This document shows, piece after piece, positions 52,777-61,392 of a stretch of DNA of 64,000 bases. Position 1 is the first letter of the stretch, and every line of letters begins with the position of its first letter. The stretch comes from Streptomyces sp. NBC_00353. Lineage in GTDB: Bacteria > Actinomycetota > Actinomycetes > Streptomycetales > Streptomycetaceae. The DNA is taken from the NCBI RefSeq assembly GCF_036108815.1, contig NZ_CP107985.1:6693501-6757500 (forward strand), given 5' to 3'. Both the position numbers and the translations under genes were made by a program. The notes beneath the pieces are model-generated. The model made no database searches and was not told where the DNA came from. It worked only from the letters and a program-made list of their open reading frames with translations.

Positions 52777-54750
52777 ATGGGGCCCATTCCCTTGCAGCGG
52801 GACACCGTTCAGCGTCCCGGTACCCACGTCGGGCGGGAGGACGCGCAGCCGGTCGCCCGGACGAGCCTGCCGGGGAATCTCCTCGCGCCGGCCGCCGCGC
52901 GCCGGTTCGTCCGGGCCGCCCTCGCCGAGTGGACCGGGCTCGGGCTGCCCGCGGCCGTGGGCTTCAGCGACCGGCTGGCCGACGACGCGGTGACCGTCGC
53001 CGATGAGCTCGTCACCAACGCCGTCGTGCACGCCGGGACCACCGTCGACCTGCTCTTCCGGCTGGAGGAGGCGGCCGAGGACGAGGCCGCAGCTCTGGTG
53101 CTGGAGGTCGCCGACCACCACCCCGCCCGTTCCGTACGCAGCGAACGCCCCGGCCCGGTGCCCGCAGCGGACCCGGATGACCCGGCCGAGGGCGGGCGCG
53201 GGCTGCAGGTCGTCGCCGCACTCGCCGAGCGCTGGGGCATCACGTACCGCACCGGCCTGAAGACCGTCTGGGCCCGGCTGCCCGTCGACGACTGGACCGC
53301 GTTGCCCGAGCCGGCCGCCGAGCCGGAACTCCGGAGCGGGCTGCGCACCGCCGAACTGCTCGCCCCCACTGCCCGGCGCGCTCTGCGCGACGACGCGGAC
53401 TGGGCGGGCCGCGGTGCGCTCTCGTTCCTCGCCGAGGCCTCCGACCTGCTCGCCGGTCAGCTCGACGAGGACATCGTGGCGGCGCTCGCCGGGCAGTTAC
53501 TGGTGCCGAGACTCGCCGACTGGTGCGCGATCTGGCTGGAGCCGGAGAACGGCGGGCCCGCGGCCGTCCCCCGGCTCGCGAGCGTCTGGCACCGTGACGA
53601 GGCCGAGACCGGGCAGCTGCGCAGCGTGTTGGAGCAGGACCCGATCCGGCTGCCGGAGCGGGTGGGCACCGGGCCGGTCTCCATGCCGTGGCCCGGGGCC
53701 GACGAGGACGGGACCGGCCCGGGCGCCGGCGAGCGCTCCAGCGGCCGTGCGGGGGCCGCGCTCGCCTATCGGATAACCGCCGGCGGCCGCACGCTCGGAG
53801 CCGTGCTCCTGGGGCGGGAGGGCATCGCCCGCGTCCCTGACGGGGTGACCGCGCTGATCGAGGACTTCGTACGCCGTGTCGGCCTCGCCGTCGGCGCCGC
53901 CCGCGCCTACACCCGGCAGGCCACCATCAGCCGCATCCTGCAACGCGGACTGCTGCCCAGCAAGGTCGCCGACATCCCCGGAGTCACCAGCTCGCTGGTG
54001 TACGAGCCCAGCGACGACGGCGTCGTCGGTGGTGACTTCTACGACATCTTCGCGTGTCCCGGCGACCGCTGGTGCTTCATCCTCGGCGATGTGCAGGGCA
54101 GCGGTCCCGAGGCCGCCGTCGTCACCGGTCTCGCCCGGCCCTGGCTGCGGCTGCTGGCCCGGGAGGGCTTCCGCGTCGGCGAGGTGCTGGACCGGCTCAA
54201 CCGGCTGCTCCTCGACGACGCGATGGAGACCGCCGAGGCCGCCGCCCTCATGGTCGCTGCGGCGGGCGGGCAGCACCTGCAGGAGGGCGGCCAGCGTCTG
54301 CGGGAGGACGGTCAGCAGCTGGCGGACGGCGGGCAGCCCCGGTTCCTCTCCCTGCTGTACGGGGAGATGGTGCCGCTGCCCGGCGGCGGTGTGCGCTGCA
54401 CGCTGGCCAGCGCGGGCCATCCGCTGCCGCTGCTGCTGCGCCCGGACGGCACCGTGCGGCCCGCCGCCGAGCCGCAGGTGCTGCTCGGGGTCGTCGAGGA
54501 CGTCGCGTACGAGAGCCAGAGCTTCGACCTGGCGCCGGGCGACAGCCTGCTGTGTGTCACGGACGGCGTGACGGAGCGGCGCTCCGGGCCGCTGATGTTC
54601 GACGACGGGGACGGTCTGGCCCGGGCACTGGCCGGCTGCGCCGGGCTGACCGCGGAAGGGATCGCGGACCGGATCAAACGGGCCGTGCACGAGTTCGCCG
54701 AGCGGCCGCCGGACGACGATCTGGCGCTGGTCGTGCTGCAGGCCCAGTGA
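52777..54750 (+). CDS. SpoIIE-type PP2C phosphatase with N-terminal anti-sigma-kinase-like ATPase and GAF domains
   Basis: 657 residues from ATG 52777 (GGAG eight bases upstream); GTG 52717 lacks a ribosome site. Residues 30-170: HATPase of the RsbW type (DELVTNAVVHA near 76-86, GGRGLQVVAALAERWG near 148). Residues 215-400: GAF-like sensor. Residues 400-657: PP2C of the SpoIIE/RsbU kind (VVGGDFYDIF near 416, LGDVQGSGPEAA, GDSLLCVTDGVTE, DDDLALVVL). Such proteins both phosphorylate and dephosphorylate anti-sigma-antagonists. Two oddities: a TTA codon at 53497-53499 (Leu241), and a 7-residue tandem repeat inserted in the PP2C domain at 54265-54339. Confidence 0.88.
   Translation: MGPIPLQRDTVQRPGTHVGREDAQPVARTSLPGNLLAPAAARRFVRAALAEWTGLGLPAAVGFSDRLADDAVTVADELVTNAVVHAGTTVDLLFRLEEAAEDEAAALVLEVADHHPARSVRSERPGPVPAADPDDPAEGGRGLQVVAALAERWGITYRTGLKTVWARLPVDDWTALPEPAAEPELRSGLRTAELLAPTARRALRDDADWAGRGALSFLAEASDLLAGQLDEDIVAALAGQLLVPRLADWCAIWLEPENGGPAAVPRLASVWHRDEAETGQLRSVLEQDPIRLPERVGTGPVSMPWPGADEDGTGPGAGERSSGRAGAALAYRITAGGRTLGAVLLGREGIARVPDGVTALIEDFVRRVGLAVGAARAYTRQATISRILQRGLLPSKVADIPGVTSSLVYEPSDDGVVGGDFYDIFACPGDRWCFILGDVQGSGPEAAVVTGLARPWLRLLAREGFRVGEVLDRLNRLLLDDAMETAEAAALMVAAAGGQHLQEGGQRLREDGQQLADGGQPRFLSLLYGEMVPLPGGGVRCTLASAGHPLPLLLRPDGTVRPAAEPQVLLGVVEDVAYESQSFDLAPGDSLLCVTDGVTERRSGPLMFDDGDGLARALAGCAGLTAEGIADRIKRAVHEFAERPPDDDLALVVLQAQ
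54265..54339 (+). repeat. 21-base tandem repeat in the PP2C gene
   Basis: Units 54265-54285, 54286-54306 and 54307-54327 plus a partial fourth code GGQHLQE, GGQRLRE, DGQQLAD and GGQ. It lies between two conserved PP2C strands, where other family members have a short loop. Confidence 0.7.
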
Positions 54751-54792
54751 GCGTGGGCCGGGAACGGTCGGCGGCGAGTGACAATGGACGGT

Positions 54793-56025
54793 ATGCCTTC
54801 CGTACTGCCCGATGGTGAACCCGTGCCCGACGACGGGGCCCTGCCCCGCCATGCCCTGGAAGGCGCCGCCGACCGCCCGCTCGGCTTCTACCTGCATGTG
54901 CCGTACTGCGCGACCCGCTGCGGCTACTGCGACTTCAACACGTACACCGCGACCGAGCTGCGCGGCTCCGGCGGTGCGCTGGCCTCCCGTGACAACTACG
55001 CCGCCCACCTGATCGGCGAGGTCCGGCAGGCCCGCAAGGTGCTCGGCGACGACCCGCGGCCGGTCCGTACGGTGTTCGTCGGCGGCGGCACGCCCACGTT
55101 GCTGGCCGCCGGCGATCTCGTACGGATGCTGGCGGCGATCCGGGACGAGTTCGGGCTCGCCGACGACGCGGAGATCACGACCGAGGCCAATCCGGAGTCC
55201 GTCGATCCGGCTTATCTGTCGGAGCTGCGGGAAGGCGGCTTCAACCGGATCTCGTTCGGGATGCAGAGTGCGCGGCAGCACGTGCTGAAGATCCTCGACC
55301 GTACGCATACGCCCGGGCGGCCCGAGGCCTGCGTGGCGGAGGCGAGGGCCGCGGGCTTCGAGCACGTCAACCTCGACCTGATCTACGGCACCCCCGGGGA
55401 GTCCGACGACGACTGGCGGGCCTCGCTGGACGCGGCGATCGGGGCGGGGCCGGACCACGTGTCCGCCTACGCGCTGATCGTCGAGGAGGGGACGCAGCTG
55501 GCGCGGCGGATCCGGCGAGGCGAGGTGCCGATGACGGACGACGACGTCCACGCCGACCGCTATCTGATCGCCGACGAGGCGATGGCCGCGGCGGGCTTCT
55601 CCTGGTACGAGGTGTCGAACTGGGCCCGGACGCCGGAGGGGCGGTGCCTGCACAACGAGCTGTACTGGCGGGGCGCCGACTGGTGGGGGGCCGGCCCGGG
55701 CGCGCACAGCCATGTGGGCGGGGTGCGGTGGTGGAACGTCAAGCATCCCGGTGCGTACGCGCAGGCCCTGGCGGAAGGGCGGTCCCCGGGCGCGGGACGC
55801 GAGGTGCTCTCCGAGGAGGACCGTCGCGTCGAACGGATCCTGCTGGAGCTGCGGCTGGTCGACGGCTGTCCGCTGTCGCTGCTGGCTCCGGCCGGGCTGG
55901 CCGCGGCGGGGCGCGCGGTGGCGGACGGGTTGCTGGAGGCGGCGCCCTATGCGAAGGGGCGGGCCGTGCTGACTCTGCGGGGTCGGCTGCTTGCGGATGC
56001 GGTGGTCAGGGACCTGGTGGACTGA
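54793..56025 (+). CDS. hemW: Haem chaperone HemW (radical SAM, coproporphyrinogen-oxidase-like)
   Basis: 410 residues from ATG 54793; in-frame GTG 54778 and ATG 54784 are possible. Radical-SAM cluster CATRCGYC (CX3CX2C) at about 38-45 with YLHVPYC before it and DFNTYT after, GGGTPTLL, ITTEANPESVD, FGMQSARQHVLKILDRTH and NLDLIYGTPGES. HemW rather than HemN is favoured because it has the CX3CX2C form without the extra HemN cysteine. Transfers haem to target proteins. The hemW-DUF3097-hrcA order is shared with other actinomycetes. Confidence 0.92.
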   Translation: MPSVLPDGEPVPDDGALPRHALEGAADRPLGFYLHVPYCATRCGYCDFNTYTATELRGSGGALASRDNYAAHLIGEVRQARKVLGDDPRPVRTVFVGGGTPTLLAAGDLVRMLAAIRDEFGLADDAEITTEANPESVDPAYLSELREGGFNRISFGMQSARQHVLKILDRTHTPGRPEACVAEARAAGFEHVNLDLIYGTPGESDDDWRASLDAAIGAGPDHVSAYALIVEEGTQLARRIRRGEVPMTDDDVHADRYLIADEAMAAAGFSWYEVSNWARTPEGRCLHNELYWRGADWWGAGPGAHSHVGGVRWWNVKHPGAYAQALAEGRSPGAGREVLSEEDRRVERILLELRLVDGCPLSLLAPAGLAAAGRAVADGLLEAAPYAKGRAVLTLRGRLLADAVVRDLVD

Positions 56026-56051
56026 CCGCGGAAGAATTACAGTGCCGCGTC

Positions 56052-57305
56052 ATGATCATTGACATACAGCCGGCCGCGGATGCCACCGTGCTGCGGTACG
56101 GGTTGCGGCGGCTGTTGTGGGCGCTGCCCCTTCTGTTCGTGGTGCTGTTCGGTCCGTTCATTTTGTACGTGACGCTCACCACGCGGTCCGCCGGCAGCGG
56201 TTGGCAGTGGCTCCCTGTGGTTTTGTGCCTGCTGTTCAGCGCCGTGTGCGGAGGCGTCCTCGTCTCCCGTTGGCGCAAGCGCCGCGCGGTGACCGCGTTC
56301 GACGCCGTCGGCTTCTGGTGGATCGAGGGCAAGCAGGCCGCGCTCATCCGCTGGGACTCACTGGCCGGTGTCGGGATCTACTGGGCACGGCCCGGCAAGA
56401 CCGTGGTGCACACGGTCGAGCTGTGCCCCAAGGGCGAGATCGACCGTGACGACCCGCTGCTGTGGAGCTACGTCCGGGACGCCGCCCCGCTCCACCCGGA
56501 CCTGCCCCGGCTGCGGTACCGCATCGACGTGGGGAACTTCTCCGTGGCGTACGGGAAGGCGCTGCAACAGTGGGCGCCGGAGCTGTGGTTCGGTCGCCAG
56601 GAGCAACCCGATTCGTATATGGGCGCACCGGACCGCGTGGGTCACCGGGAGCGGACGGCCGCCGCGCAGGAGGCCGCTCTCCAGCCGCCCGAGATCGGCG
56701 AGACGGTCGTCGTCCACGAAGGCAGGCGCCGCGCCCGGCGCGGATTCCTCGTCCTGCCGATCCTGACCGTCCTCGGCGCACTCGCCGTGTGGGGACTTGT
56801 TCCAGGGCACGGGCACGGAGTGGTCGCCGTCGTCCGGTATGTGATCGCGGCGGTGATCGCGTTGTATGTCGGCTGGCTGGATGCGATCGGTGTGCGGAAC
56901 ATGCGGACGAAGTGGAATCAGCGCATCACCATGGACGCCACCGGAGTCCACTGGACTCAGAAGGGGATCGGGGCGACGGTGCCGTGGTCGTCGCTCGCCG
57001 CCGTGGGCATCCACTACTCCGCGCACGACCACACGCTCGAACTCTGCCCCAAGGGCGAGGTGGACCGGGACGCCCCGGTGCTGTGGCAGTTCGTCCGTGA
57101 CGCCGAACCCCAGCAGCCGGGCCTGCCACGGTTGCGCTACCGCATCTCCGTGTTTCCCGCCTCCGGGCAGTACGCCGTAGCGGCAGGCTGCCGGCGCTGG
57201 GCACCCGAGCTGTGGTTCACCGGCGGGCGCATGGCCGACAACTACGTGGGAAGCCCTGACCGGAAGGGGCACAGGCAGCGCCTGCGTGCCGCTCAGGCCG
57301 GCTGA
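56052..57305 (+). CDS. Membrane protein with internal duplication (two TM-pair plus PH-like units)
   Basis: 417 residues from ATG. Two copies of one unit: about 20-210 and 235-417. Each has two membrane helices followed by a soluble beta-rich part with shared marks: ELCPKGEIDRDDPLLWSYVRDA versus ELCPKGEVDRDAPVLWQFVRDA, LPRLRYRI twice, and WAPELWF twice. The soluble part looks PH-like (bPH family character), which is inference. No enzyme residues. It overlaps the convergent DUF3097 gene by 13 bases. Function unknown. Confidence 0.8.
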   Translation: MIIDIQPAADATVLRYGLRRLLWALPLLFVVLFGPFILYVTLTTRSAGSGWQWLPVVLCLLFSAVCGGVLVSRWRKRRAVTAFDAVGFWWIEGKQAALIRWDSLAGVGIYWARPGKTVVHTVELCPKGEIDRDDPLLWSYVRDAAPLHPDLPRLRYRIDVGNFSVAYGKALQQWAPELWFGRQEQPDSYMGAPDRVGHRERTAAAQEAALQPPEIGETVVVHEGRRRARRGFLVLPILTVLGALAVWGLVPGHGHGVVAVVRYVIAAVIALYVGWLDAIGVRNMRTKWNQRITMDATGVHWTQKGIGATVPWSSLAAVGIHYSAHDHTLELCPKGEVDRDAPVLWQFVRDAEPQQPGLPRLRYRISVFPASGQYAVAAGCRRWAPELWFTGGRMADNYVGSPDRKGHRQRLRAAQAG

Positions 57306-58111
57306 GTCACGAAGTCGATCAGCTCCTCCACCCGGCCCAGCAGCGCCGGCTCCAGGTCCCGGTACGAGCGGACCGTGGACAGGATGTGCTGCCACGCCGC
57401 CCCCGTGTTCTCCGGCCAGCCCAGTGACCGGCACACGCCCGTCTTCCAGTCCTGGCCGCGCGGCACCACCGGCCAGCTCGCGATGCCGACCGACGACGGT
57501 TTCACCGCCTCCCAGACGTCGATGTAGGGGTGGCCCACCACCAGCACGTTCGCGTCCGTGACCTCGCTCGCGATCCTCGACTCCTTGGAGCCGGGGACCA
57601 GGTGGTCCACCAGGACGCCCAGTCGCGCGTCCGGGCCGGGGGCGAAGTCGCGGACGACGGCCGGGAGGTCGTCGATGCCCTCCAGGTACTCGACGACCAC
57701 GCCCTCGATGCGCAGGTCGTCGCCCCAGACCCGTTCGACCAGCTCCGCGTCGTGCCGGCCCTCGACATAGATCCGGCCCGCCCGTGCCACCCGCGCCCGC
57801 GCCCCGGGGACCGCGAGCGAGCCGGAGGCCGTGCGGGCGGGGCGTACGGGACCGGGCGCCGACGGGCGTACGAGGGTGATGACCCGGCCCTCCAGCAGGA
57901 AGCCGCGCGGTTCCATCGGGAACACCCGGTGCTTGCCGAAACGGTCCTCCAAGGTCACCGTCGGGCCCTGGGCCGTCTTCTCGCAGCGGATCACCGCACC
58001 GCAGAAGCCGCTGGAGACCTCCTCCACGACCAGATCGGGCTCGGCGGGGACCTCGGGGGCGGGGGCGGACTTCTTCCACGGTGGGGTCAGGTCCGGGTGG
58101 TAGCTGCGCAT
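57293..58111 (-). CDS. DUF3097 family protein
   Basis: 272 residues from ATG at 58111. Conserved actinobacterial protein: GFCGAVIRCEKTAQGPTVTLEDR, RIYVEGRHDAELVERVWGDDLR (a Toprim-like E-G-x-x-D/E motif), VDHLVPGSKESRI and VGHPYIDVW (a D-x-D-like second acidic site). The Toprim resemblance suggests nucleic-acid metal chemistry but is not proven. Typical partner of hemW and hrcA in Streptomyces. Overlaps the upstream convergent gene's end by 13 bases. Confidence 0.85.
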   Translation of the reverse strand: MRSYHPDLTPPWKKSAPAPEVPAEPDLVVEEVSSGFCGAVIRCEKTAQGPTVTLEDRFGKHRVFPMEPRGFLLEGRVITLVRPSAPGPVRPARTASGSLAVPGARARVARAGRIYVEGRHDAELVERVWGDDLRIEGVVVEYLEGIDDLPAVVRDFAPGPDARLGVLVDHLVPGSKESRIASEVTDANVLVVGHPYIDVWEAVKPSSVGIASWPVVPRGQDWKTGVCRSLGWPENTGAAWQHILSTVRSYRDLEPALLGRVEELIDFVTQPA

Positions 58112-58136
58112 CGGACGACGATAGGACGGGAACGGG

Positions 58137-58859
58137 TCACGACACGCCGAATGCAGTGGACAGTTGGTCACGTTGCGCACGTAGGAACGAGGCGTCCACG
58201 AGCGCACCGTGCCCCGGCACATACACCGCATCCTCGCCGCCCAGCGCCAGCAGCCGGTCCAGCGCGGCCGGCCAGCGCGACGGGATCGCGTCCGGGCCCG
58301 CCTGCGGTTCGCCGGACTCCTCGACCAGGTCGCCGCAGAGCACGACGGCGGGGGAACCGGGCACCAGGGCCGCGAGATCGTGGCCGCTGTGGCCGGGGCC
58401 CACGTTCGCCAGCAGCACCTGGCGGCCACCGCCCAGGTCGAGGGTCCACTCGTCGCACACCTGGTGGTGCGGCGCCACCAGCACGTCGGCCGCCTGCGCC
58501 GCGTCCTCCTCGGGCACCCCGTGGCGCACCGCGTCGGCGCGCAGCTCGTCCGCTCCGCGGGCCAGGAGATCCGTCACTCCGACCGCCCCGTACACCTCGG
58601 CCCCGGAGAAGGCCGCGGCGCCGAGCACATGGTCGAAGTGGGGGTGGCTGAGTGCGATATGCGTCACCCTCCGGCCGGTCAGTGCCTGCACCTGGGCCCG
58701 GACCTCCGCGCCTTCGCGCAGCGTCGATCCGGTGTCGAAGAGCAGCACCCCGTCCGCTCCGACCACCAGTGCGACTGTCGCATCCCACCCGGGGAGCCGC
58801 CGCCGGCCCACACCGTTGCCGAGTCGCTCCCAGCCGAACTCTTCCCAAGAGGCGTCCAT
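58137..58859 (-). CDS. MBL-fold metallo-hydrolase
   Basis: 240 residues from ATG. Metallo-beta-lactamase fold with [12 protein letters not shown] (HxHxDH; His near 76-81), [12 protein letters not shown] (His ligand), [12 protein letters not shown] (bridging Asp) and [10 protein letters not shown] (last His). Hydrolase of unknown substrate; family members act on thioesters, lactones and nucleotides. Lies 25 bases from the DUF3097 start on the same strand (likely operon) and is divergent from hrcA. Confidence 0.87.
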   Translation of the reverse strand: MDASWEEFGWERLGNGVGRRRLPGWDATVALVVGADGVLLFDTGSTLREGAEVRAQVQALTGRRVTHIALSHPHFDHVLGAAAFSGAEVYGAVGVTDLLARGADELRADAVRHGVPEEDAAQAADVLVAPHHQVCDEWTLDLGGGRQVLLANVGPGHSGHDLAALVPGSPAVVLCGDLVEESGEPQAGPDAIPSRWPAALDRLLALGGEDAVYVPGHGALVDASFLRAQRDQLSTAFGVS

Positions 58860-58916
58860 GCGGCGACGCTATCGGCAACGACCTGCGCAGTCTCGGGGTA
58901 GCGTGGCCGGTCGCCC

Positions 58917-58947
58917 TTGCTAGGGCCCTACCCGACCGCCGTACACT
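58917..58947 (+). promoter_or_regulatory. hrcA-dnaJ promoter candidate
   Basis: TTGCTA (58917-58922) and TACACT (58942-58947) with a 19-base spacer; start near 58954, so the transcript begins with the CIRCE repeat. Confidence 0.5.
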
Positions 58948-58959
58948 GGCGGGGGATTA

Positions 58960-58986
58960 CTGGCACTCGTACGCATCGAGTGCCAG
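58960..58986. promoter_or_regulatory. CIRCE operator
   Basis: CTGGCACTC-N9-GAGTGCCAG, a perfect nine-base inverted repeat with the canonical spacer, 64 bases before hrcA. HrcA binds CIRCE, so this indicates autoregulation of hrcA-dnaJ by heat shock. Confidence 0.93.
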
Positions 58987-59050
58987 GGCTCTTCGAGGAA
59001 CGACCGAAACGACCGGGATCCACCGAGTGACACAGCTGGAGGTGTGCGCC

Positions 59051-60067
59051 ATGCTCAGCGAACGCAGACTCGAAGTGCTGCGCGCCATCGTCCAGGACTA
59101 TGTCGGCACCGAGGAGCCCGTCGGTTCCAAGGCGCTCACCGAGCGGCACAAGCTGGGGGTCTCCCCGGCCACGGTCCGCAACGACATGGCAGTGCTGGAG
59201 GACGAGGGCTTCATCGCCCAGCCCCACACCAGCGCGGGACGCATCCCGACGGACAAGGGCTACCGGCTCTTCGTCGACAAGCTCGCGGGGGTCAAGCCCC
59301 TGTCGTCGCCGGAGCGCAGGGCCATTCAGAACTTCCTCGACGGCGCGGTCGACCTCGACGACGTCGTGGGCCGCACCGTACGGCTGCTCGCGCAGCTGAC
59401 GCGGCAGGTTGCCGTCGTGCAGTACCCCTCGCTGACCCGGTCGACGGTGCGGCATGTGGAGCTGCTGTCGCTGGCGCCCGCCCGGCTGATGCTCGTGCTG
59501 ATCACGGACACCGGCCGGGTCGAGCAGCGCATGATCGACTGCCCCGCGCCGTTCGGTGAGACCTCTCTTGCCGATCTGCGGGCCCGGCTCAACAGTCGGG
59601 TCGTAGGACGCCGTTTCTCGGACGTCCCGCAGCTGGTGCAGGATCTGCCGGAATCCTTCGAGAGCGAGGACCGGGGAACCGTGTCCACCGTGCTCTCGAT
59701 CCTGCTCGAAACCCTCGTCGAGGAGACGGAGGAGCGGCTGATGATCGGCGGCACCTCCAACCTCACCCGCTTCGGGCACGACTTCCCTCTGATGATCCGG
59801 CCGGTGCTGGAGGCATTGGAGGAGCAGGTCGTGCTGCTGAAGCTGCTCGGCGAGGCCAAGGACTCGGGCATGACCGTACGTATCGGGCACGAGAACGCCC
59901 ACGAGGGGCTCAACTCCACGTCCGTCGTCGCGGTCGGCTACGGTTCGGGCGACGAGGCAGTCGCCAAACTCGGCGTGGTCGGACCGACCCGCATGGACTA
60001 CCCCGGAACGATGGGAGCGGTACGCGCAGTGGCACGTTACGTCGGACAGATCCTGGCGGAGTCGTAA
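59051..60067 (+). CDS. hrcA: Heat-inducible transcription repressor HrcA
   Basis: 338 residues from ATG with GGAGG eight bases upstream (an in-frame GTG nine bases earlier is too close). Winged-helix start [63 protein letters not shown]-like body; conserved SSVV-type end ([12 protein letters not shown]). Needs GroEL to stay active; represses CIRCE genes. CIRCE is just upstream. dnaJ begins immediately after its stop. Confidence 0.97.
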   Translation: MLSERRLEVLRAIVQDYVGTEEPVGSKALTERHKLGVSPATVRNDMAVLEDEGFIAQPHTSAGRIPTDKGYRLFVDKLAGVKPLSSPERRAIQNFLDGAVDLDDVVGRTVRLLAQLTRQVAVVQYPSLTRSTVRHVELLSLAPARLMLVLITDTGRVEQRMIDCPAPFGETSLADLRARLNSRVVGRRFSDVPQLVQDLPESFESEDRGTVSTVLSILLETLVEETEERLMIGGTSNLTRFGHDFPLMIRPVLEALEEQVVLLKLLGEAKDSGMTVRIGHENAHEGLNSTSVVAVGYGSGDEAVAKLGVVGPTRMDYPGTMGAVRAVARYVGQILAES

Positions 60068-61204
60068 GTGGCCACGGACTACTACGCCGTACTCGGCGTG
60101 CGCCGCGACGCATCTCAGGACGAGATCAAGAAGGCCTTCCGGCGGCTCGCACGCGAGCTGCATCCGGATGTCAACCCCGATCCGAAGACCCAGGAGCGGT
60201 TCAAGGAGATCAACGCCGCCTACGAGGTGTTGTCGGACCCGCAGAAGAAGCAGGTCTACGACCTCGGCGGCGACCCGCTGTCCGCCTCCGGCGGCGGTGG
60301 CGCGGGCGGATTCGGACAGGGTGGCTTCGGCAACTTCTCCGACATCATGGACGCGTTCTTCGGTACGGCGTCGCAGCGCGGACCCCGTTCGCGCACCCGG
60401 CGCGGCCAGGACGCGATGATCCGGCTGGAGATCGATCTCGGCGAGGCCGCGTTCGGCACCACCAAGGACATCCAGGTCGACACGGCCGTGGTCTGTACGA
60501 CCTGCAGTGGCGAGGGCGCGGCCCCCGGCACCTCCGCACAGACCTGTGACATGTGCCGCGGCCGCGGTGAGGTCTCCCAGGTCACCCGGTCGTTCCTCGG
60601 CCAGGTCATGACCTCGCGGCCCTGCCCGCAGTGCCAGGGCTTCGGTACGGTCGTGCCGACCCCGTGCCCGGAGTGCGCCGGTGACGGCCGCATCCGTTCG
60701 CGGCGCACGCTCACCGTGAAGATCCCCGCCGGTGTCGACAACGGCACCCGCATCCAGCTCGCGGGCGAGGGCGAGGTCGGCCCCGGCGGCGGCCCGGCCG
60801 GTGACCTGTATGTCGAGATCCACGAGCTGCCGCACGCGGTGTTCCAGCGCCGCGGCGACGATCTGCACTGCACTGTCACGATCCCCATGACGGCGGGCGC
60901 GCTCGGCACCAAGGTGCCGTTGGAGACGCTCGACGGCCTGGAGGAGGTCGACATCCGGCCGGGCACCCAGTCCGGTCAGTCGGTCCCGTTGCACGGCCGC
61001 GGCATCACCCACCTGCGTGGTGGCGGGCGCGGCGATCTGATCGTGCATGTCGAGGTGATGACCCCGTCGAAGCTGGACCCGGAGCAGGAGCGACTGCTGC
61101 GTGAACTGGCGAAGCTGCGCGGCGAGGAGCGGCCCACCGGTCAGTTCCAGCCGGGGCAGCAGGGGTTGTTCTCCCGGCTCAAGGACGCGTTCAACGGCCG
61201 CTGA
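60068..61204 (+). CDS. dnaJ: Chaperone DnaJ
   Basis: 378 residues from GTG, adjoining the hrcA TAA with no gap. J domain 1-70 with HPD at 32-34, Gly/Phe-rich linker (SASGGGGAGGFGQGGFG), a four-repeat zinc region (CTTCSGEGA, CDMCRGRGE, CPQCQGFGT, CPECAGDGR) and the C-terminal substrate domain. Co-chaperone for DnaK. Being behind hrcA it is the second, HrcA-controlled dnaJ of streptomycetes. Confidence 0.96.
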   Translation: MATDYYAVLGVRRDASQDEIKKAFRRLARELHPDVNPDPKTQERFKEINAAYEVLSDPQKKQVYDLGGDPLSASGGGGAGGFGQGGFGNFSDIMDAFFGTASQRGPRSRTRRGQDAMIRLEIDLGEAAFGTTKDIQVDTAVVCTTCSGEGAAPGTSAQTCDMCRGRGEVSQVTRSFLGQVMTSRPCPQCQGFGTVVPTPCPECAGDGRIRSRRTLTVKIPAGVDNGTRIQLAGEGEVGPGGGPAGDLYVEIHELPHAVFQRRGDDLHCTVTIPMTAGALGTKVPLETLDGLEEVDIRPGTQSGQSVPLHGRGITHLRGGGRGDLIVHVEVMTPSKLDPEQERLLRELAKLRGEERPTGQFQPGQQGLFSRLKDAFNGR

Positions 61205-61234
61205 GGGCCGTCCGTCGCGTCACCGCCCTCTGTA

Positions 61235-61273
61235 GCGCACCGCCCGCCGGTTCTGGACCGGCGGGCGGTGCGC
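61235..61273 (+). terminator. Terminator after dnaJ
   Basis: 17-pair perfect stem (61235-61251 with 61257-61273), five-base loop, 30 bases past the stop. Confidence 0.8.
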
Positions 61274-61392
61274 ATATGGCGGTACCCCTTCCGGTCACCC
61301 TTCGGCTCCCCTTCCGGATCCCGCTTCGGATATCTTTCGGGCCGCCTCATGGCTGATTCGGCACGGTGCAGGCGACGTGGCACGATGCGGTC

